Positions 14,087-16,044 of a stretch of DNA of 16,044 bases are shown in pieces; positions within the stretch are counted from its first letter, which is position 1; each line of letters begins with the position of its first letter. The notes below the pieces were generated by a model. That model did not search any database. It was not told the DNA's origin and was given only the letters and a program-made list of their open reading frames with translations. This stretch comes from CAYUNA01 sp047629355 (GTDB taxonomy: Bacteria > Bacteroidota > Bacteroidia > Chitinophagales > Saprospiraceae): positions 1 to 16,044 of the forward strand of contig JBLHWU010000152.1 of the NCBI GenBank assembly GCA_047629355.1, given 5' to 3'. The position numbers and the translations under genes were made by a program.

Positions 14087-14121
14087 TGGAATTTATCAAA
14101 ACGAATTATTTTATCAAAAAT

Positions 14122-14559
14122 ATGAACAAATATATTTTACTATTGCTTGCTTTTGCTTTTGCTATGCAAAGTTTTACCGGTCCAAAAAAAGAACTAAAAA
14201 CACGAGTGGAAGCCCTACTCGAATTGTCGGTTTCTTTGACGGATAATTCCAAGGAAGAAATTGAACGGATTAAACTATTTCTAGAGCCATCCGAAGACCG
14301 AAATATGACTGCGATTGCTCTATATCAGACGTGGCATCGAGAACTAAAAACATTTGGAAAACAAGAAAAAAAGATTCAAAAGGTTACTTTTCTAAATAGA
14401 TCTACGATGGCCTTTGTTGATGTGGCAATTGAACGAAAAGTGCCGCAAAAAGATGCTAAAAAGGAAGGGACTGTAACAAAAGAATATTTTACGATGAAAG
14501 CCACTTGGAAGCTCGTTGATGGAAAGTGGATGCAGCGAACTAAAGTATATGCGAAGTAA
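14122..14559 (+). CDS. Small secreted protein of unknown function
   Basis: This 145-residue protein starts with a Sec signal, MNKYILLLLAFAFAMQSFTG, without a clear lipobox, so it is probably periplasmic. The mature part has an amphipathic, charged N-terminal half (ELKTRVEALLELSVSLTD, then NSKEEIERIKLFLEP). A beta-rich C-terminal half follows (AFVDVAIERKV, YFTMKATWKLVDGKWMQRTKVY), loosely like the curved sheet of NTF2/SnoaL-type folds; that is only an impression. No catalytic motif is seen. It has its own promoter and a leader with an inverted repeat. The stop codon TAA is the first part of the palindromic element that follows, so the last codons may have been altered by that insertion. Confidence 0.7.
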   Translation: MNKYILLLLAFAFAMQSFTGPKKELKTRVEALLELSVSLTDNSKEEIERIKLFLEPSEDRNMTAIALYQTWHRELKTFGKQEKKIQKVTFLNRSTMAFVDVAIERKVPQKDAKKEGTVTKEYFTMKATWKLVDGKWMQRTKVYAK

Positions 14560-14715
14560 GTACCTGGACATAAATAATCGAACAATCATCAAAGGAGTAA
14601 GATTTTTTCGTTAGTTTTCTCTAAATAATCCCTTTATTGAAGTATTTTTTAGAGGAAAATAACGGAAAAAGATACTTTTTAGATGTTCGATTATTTGTGT
14701 TCAGGTACTTACTTC
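14552..14715. repeat. 164-bp near-complete palindrome (MITE-like)
   Basis: The left end (from CGAAGTAAGTACCTGGACAT) is repeated inverted at the right end (ending CAGGTACTTACTTCC). About 32 terminal bases pair with two differences, both G.U compatible in plus-strand RNA. The interior also pairs imperfectly: TTTCGTTAGTTTTCTCTAAA on the left against TTTAGAGGAAAATAACGGAA on the right. The left 21-base end recurs exactly at 4903-4923. It carries no coding frame and overlaps the end of the upstream gene. Confidence 0.8.
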
Positions 14716-14772
14716 CAAACGTTCTCACTTCAGTAAGAATAGTGCGTGCCACCTATAGCAGCGCAGTTAGAG

Positions 14773-14819
14773 TTTTGAAGATAAAAATATTTTTTTGTAA
14801 CTCATTTTTATCCTCAAAA
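14773..14819. repeat. 15-bp hairpin before the unknown gene pair
   Basis: TTTTGAAGATAAAAA (14773-14787) pairs with TTTTTATCCTCAAAA (14805-14819) at 14 of 15 positions around a 17-base T-rich loop. It lies 39 bases before the start codon at 14859. Confidence 0.55.
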
Positions 14820-14858
14820 TCCTTTATTAAATAGTTGTAAAAACAGACAAAAAAATAC

Positions 14859-15257
14859 ATGCAATACTCCAGTCCTCTCCACCTTTTTGCGGATAGACCG
14901 CTGACGGATATAAATGCCGCCAATTTAGAAAAATGGCAGTATTTATTGCCACCGGGTAGTGATTTAAATAAGAATTCGAGCGTTCAAGTTGATGGTAAAA
15001 CGTATAATAAATTAGAATTTCAAAAGGCAATTCAGTTGCTACAAGCTGACCGAAATTTTCACATTATTTTGTTTCAAAATAAGCCTTTATTAGTGTTCTT
15101 GGAAAAAGGAGATACAGCGATGTTTAAAGAGCATGGAAAAATTATGGAGTTGGAATACCCTGATTTTAAAGAGAAAATCAAGCCTTATTTAACGCATCGT
15201 TTTAGTCAAATTTATTATGAAAGTGCCACCCAACCGGGATTTCAAGGCATTCGATAA
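14859..15257 (+). CDS. Cytoplasmic protein of unknown function, first of a pair
   Basis: This 132-residue protein has no signal peptide and no membrane segment, so it is probably cytoplasmic. It opens MQYSSPLHLFADRPLTDINA and has a mixed alpha/beta pattern: a short strand QVDGKTYNKLEF, a helix QKAIQLLQADR, paired hydrophobic strands FHIILFQNKPLLVFLEKG, and a C-terminal helix KEKIKPYLTHRFSQIYYES. I recognise no family and no catalytic residues. It lies 30 bases before the next gene on the same strand, so the two are probably cotranscribed. No promoter is clear upstream; the nearest structures are a 15-bp hairpin and the end of the MITE-like element. Confidence 0.7.
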   Translation: MQYSSPLHLFADRPLTDINAANLEKWQYLLPPGSDLNKNSSVQVDGKTYNKLEFQKAIQLLQADRNFHIILFQNKPLLVFLEKGDTAMFKEHGKIMELEYPDFKEKIKPYLTHRFSQIYYESATQPGFQGIR

Positions 15258-15287
15258 TTAAAGGATATTCAGGAATCTTATTTCAAA

Positions 15288-15809
15288 ATGCCTACTGATT
15301 TTGAACAGCCCGCTTATGGAAAAACGTATGCGTATTTGGACAATCATGTAGCGAAAGGCATCCAGAATTTAAGCGACCCATTTCAGTCTGGCAATAAGCG
15401 ATTGAAGAAGGAAGTAGTCGATTTTTTCGATTTACATACTTTAAATATTTTTAAAAACTTGCCCGATTATTTTTTGGACATCACAGAGCGATATGCCATT
15501 TTAGCGCACAATTATGTCGTGCAAGTATTACGCAAAAATCCAATTCCAGAGCAGACGAGTCGCCCCGTTGCACGCGTGTTATTGAATGCCTGTCGGATAG
15601 ATTCGGAACTGCGAAATGACCCGCAAGCGCGGCGATTAGTCCCATTATTTGAGCGAGTGATGGAACAGAAAGACGTGCCAACGAAGAAGTTTGTCAGTGG
15701 CAAATGGACGGGTTGGATTGGTTTCGTAGGTGTCATTTGTTTCCTATTATTTTTTGGAATATTTGGGGAGTTACCTCAGCGATTTAAGAAGGATAAAAGT
15801 AGTTATTAA
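15288..15809 (+). CDS. Tail-anchored protein of unknown function, second of a pair
   Basis: This 173-residue protein has a soluble, helix-rich, charged body followed by one C-terminal hydrophobic segment (residues 141-160, TGWIGFVGVICFLLFFGIFG) and a short basic tail (RFKKDK). It has no N-terminal signal. This fits a tail-anchored inner-membrane protein with the body in the cytoplasm, although a basic tail can also hold the C-terminus inside. The body includes helices such as LKKEVVDFFDLHTLNIFKNL and an Arg/Asp-rich stretch near 92-120. I recognise no family. The pairing with the preceding small protein suggests a joint role. The reading frame stays open after the TAA stop to the window end. 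Confidence 0.7.
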   Translation: MPTDFEQPAYGKTYAYLDNHVAKGIQNLSDPFQSGNKRLKKEVVDFFDLHTLNIFKNLPDYFLDITERYAILAHNYVVQVLRKNPIPEQTSRPVARVLLNACRIDSELRNDPQARRLVPLFERVMEQKDVPTKKFVSGKWTGWIGFVGVICFLLFFGIFGELPQRFKKDKSSY

Positions 15810-16044
15810 AAGTCCCTTGACAACTATAATTACCATCGAAATAAGAAGCGAAAGCCCGTTTATCGAGAAGGGGTGAGAAAAGAGAATTTGCAAGGCGCTT
15901 GGCGAGCAGATTTATTTACTGACCTTACGCACCCCTTTTGCAAAAAGTTACAAAAAGGCGTAGGAATCTTAGACAGAACAAGTGTTCTGTTAAAAAACGG
16001 AACTATCTTGTTTTATTTCTACCTATTCCAAAAGTGGTTGGGTA
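15810..16044 (+). other. Open frame continuing in phase after a stop, running off the window
   Basis: Directly after the TAA of the tail-anchored gene, the same frame stays open for 78 codons to the edge (KSLDNYNYHRNKKRKPVYRE, then ENLQGAWRADLFTDL and FYFYLFQKWLG). No ATG is present; GTG 15873 is the only plausible early start. No family is recognised. All three minus-strand frames stop within the first 45 bases read from the right edge. A 7-bp hairpin ACAGAAC-AAGT-GTTCTGT lies at 15973-15990. This may be a partial gene, a lost extension of the upstream gene, or chance. Confidence 0.25.

Larger units (their letters stand above)
13726..14121. other. 396-base divergent intergenic region
   Basis: No gene is seen between pdhB (-) and the small secreted protein gene (+). 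It holds two divergent -7 elements about 85 bases apart, and each is followed by a palindromic element in the predicted leader. Confidence 0.5.

Noticed and set aside
14737..14762. Possible third copy of the ATAGTGC two-hairpin element
   Set aside because: Only the short head AATAGTGCG matches. The following sequence lacks the palindromic GCC/GGC hairpin and the inner CGGTTT stem.

Overview
The window looks like chromosomal DNA from a member of the Bacteroidota, probably of the Saprospiria/Chitinophagia type. The base composition is moderately AT-rich. Start codons lack clear Shine-Dalgarno sequences and have A-rich leaders instead. Several genes are preceded by the Bacteroidota -7 element TAnnTTTG. 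Secreted proteins carry typical lipoprotein or Sec signals, and one protein resembles DUF4249. The genus cannot be named from the sequence alone.

Layout. Positions 1-276 hold the 3' end of a probable transposase gene (+), which abuts a short, probably broken lipoprotein gene (-). Positions 355-3043 (-) hold a two-gene molybdenum hydroxylase operon: a [2Fe-2S] subunit (iorA type) followed by a Tat-exported molybdopterin subunit (iorB type). Positions 3353-4882 (+) encode cofactor-independent phosphoglycerate mutase (gpmI). A small lipoprotein gene (+) then converges on an outer-membrane-like protein gene (-), and their stop codons overlap. An aldo/keto reductase gene (+) converges on peptidase T (pepT, -). 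Next come a large lipoprotein with a strong terminator (+), a DUF4249-like lipoprotein (-), a hotdog acyl-CoA thioesterase (+) and the pyruvate dehydrogenase E1 beta subunit (-). The right end has a small secreted protein and two adjacent unknown genes, the second with a C-terminal membrane anchor. An unassigned open frame runs off the right edge.

The genes are mostly monocistronic housekeeping or cell-envelope genes and do not form one pathway. I see no defence system, CRISPR array, secondary-metabolite cluster, tRNA or rRNA.

The unusual feature is the density of palindromic elements between genes. At least seven distinct types are visible, and several occur more than once in the 16 kb. Arm mismatches are often G.U compatible, and one two-copy family shows compensatory stem changes. 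In four genes with a recognisable -7 element, a palindrome lies between that element and the start codon, so it would be transcribed as a structured 5' leader. Other copies fill convergent gaps or begin exactly at a stop codon. This dispersed hairpin population is the best candidate here for something under-described.
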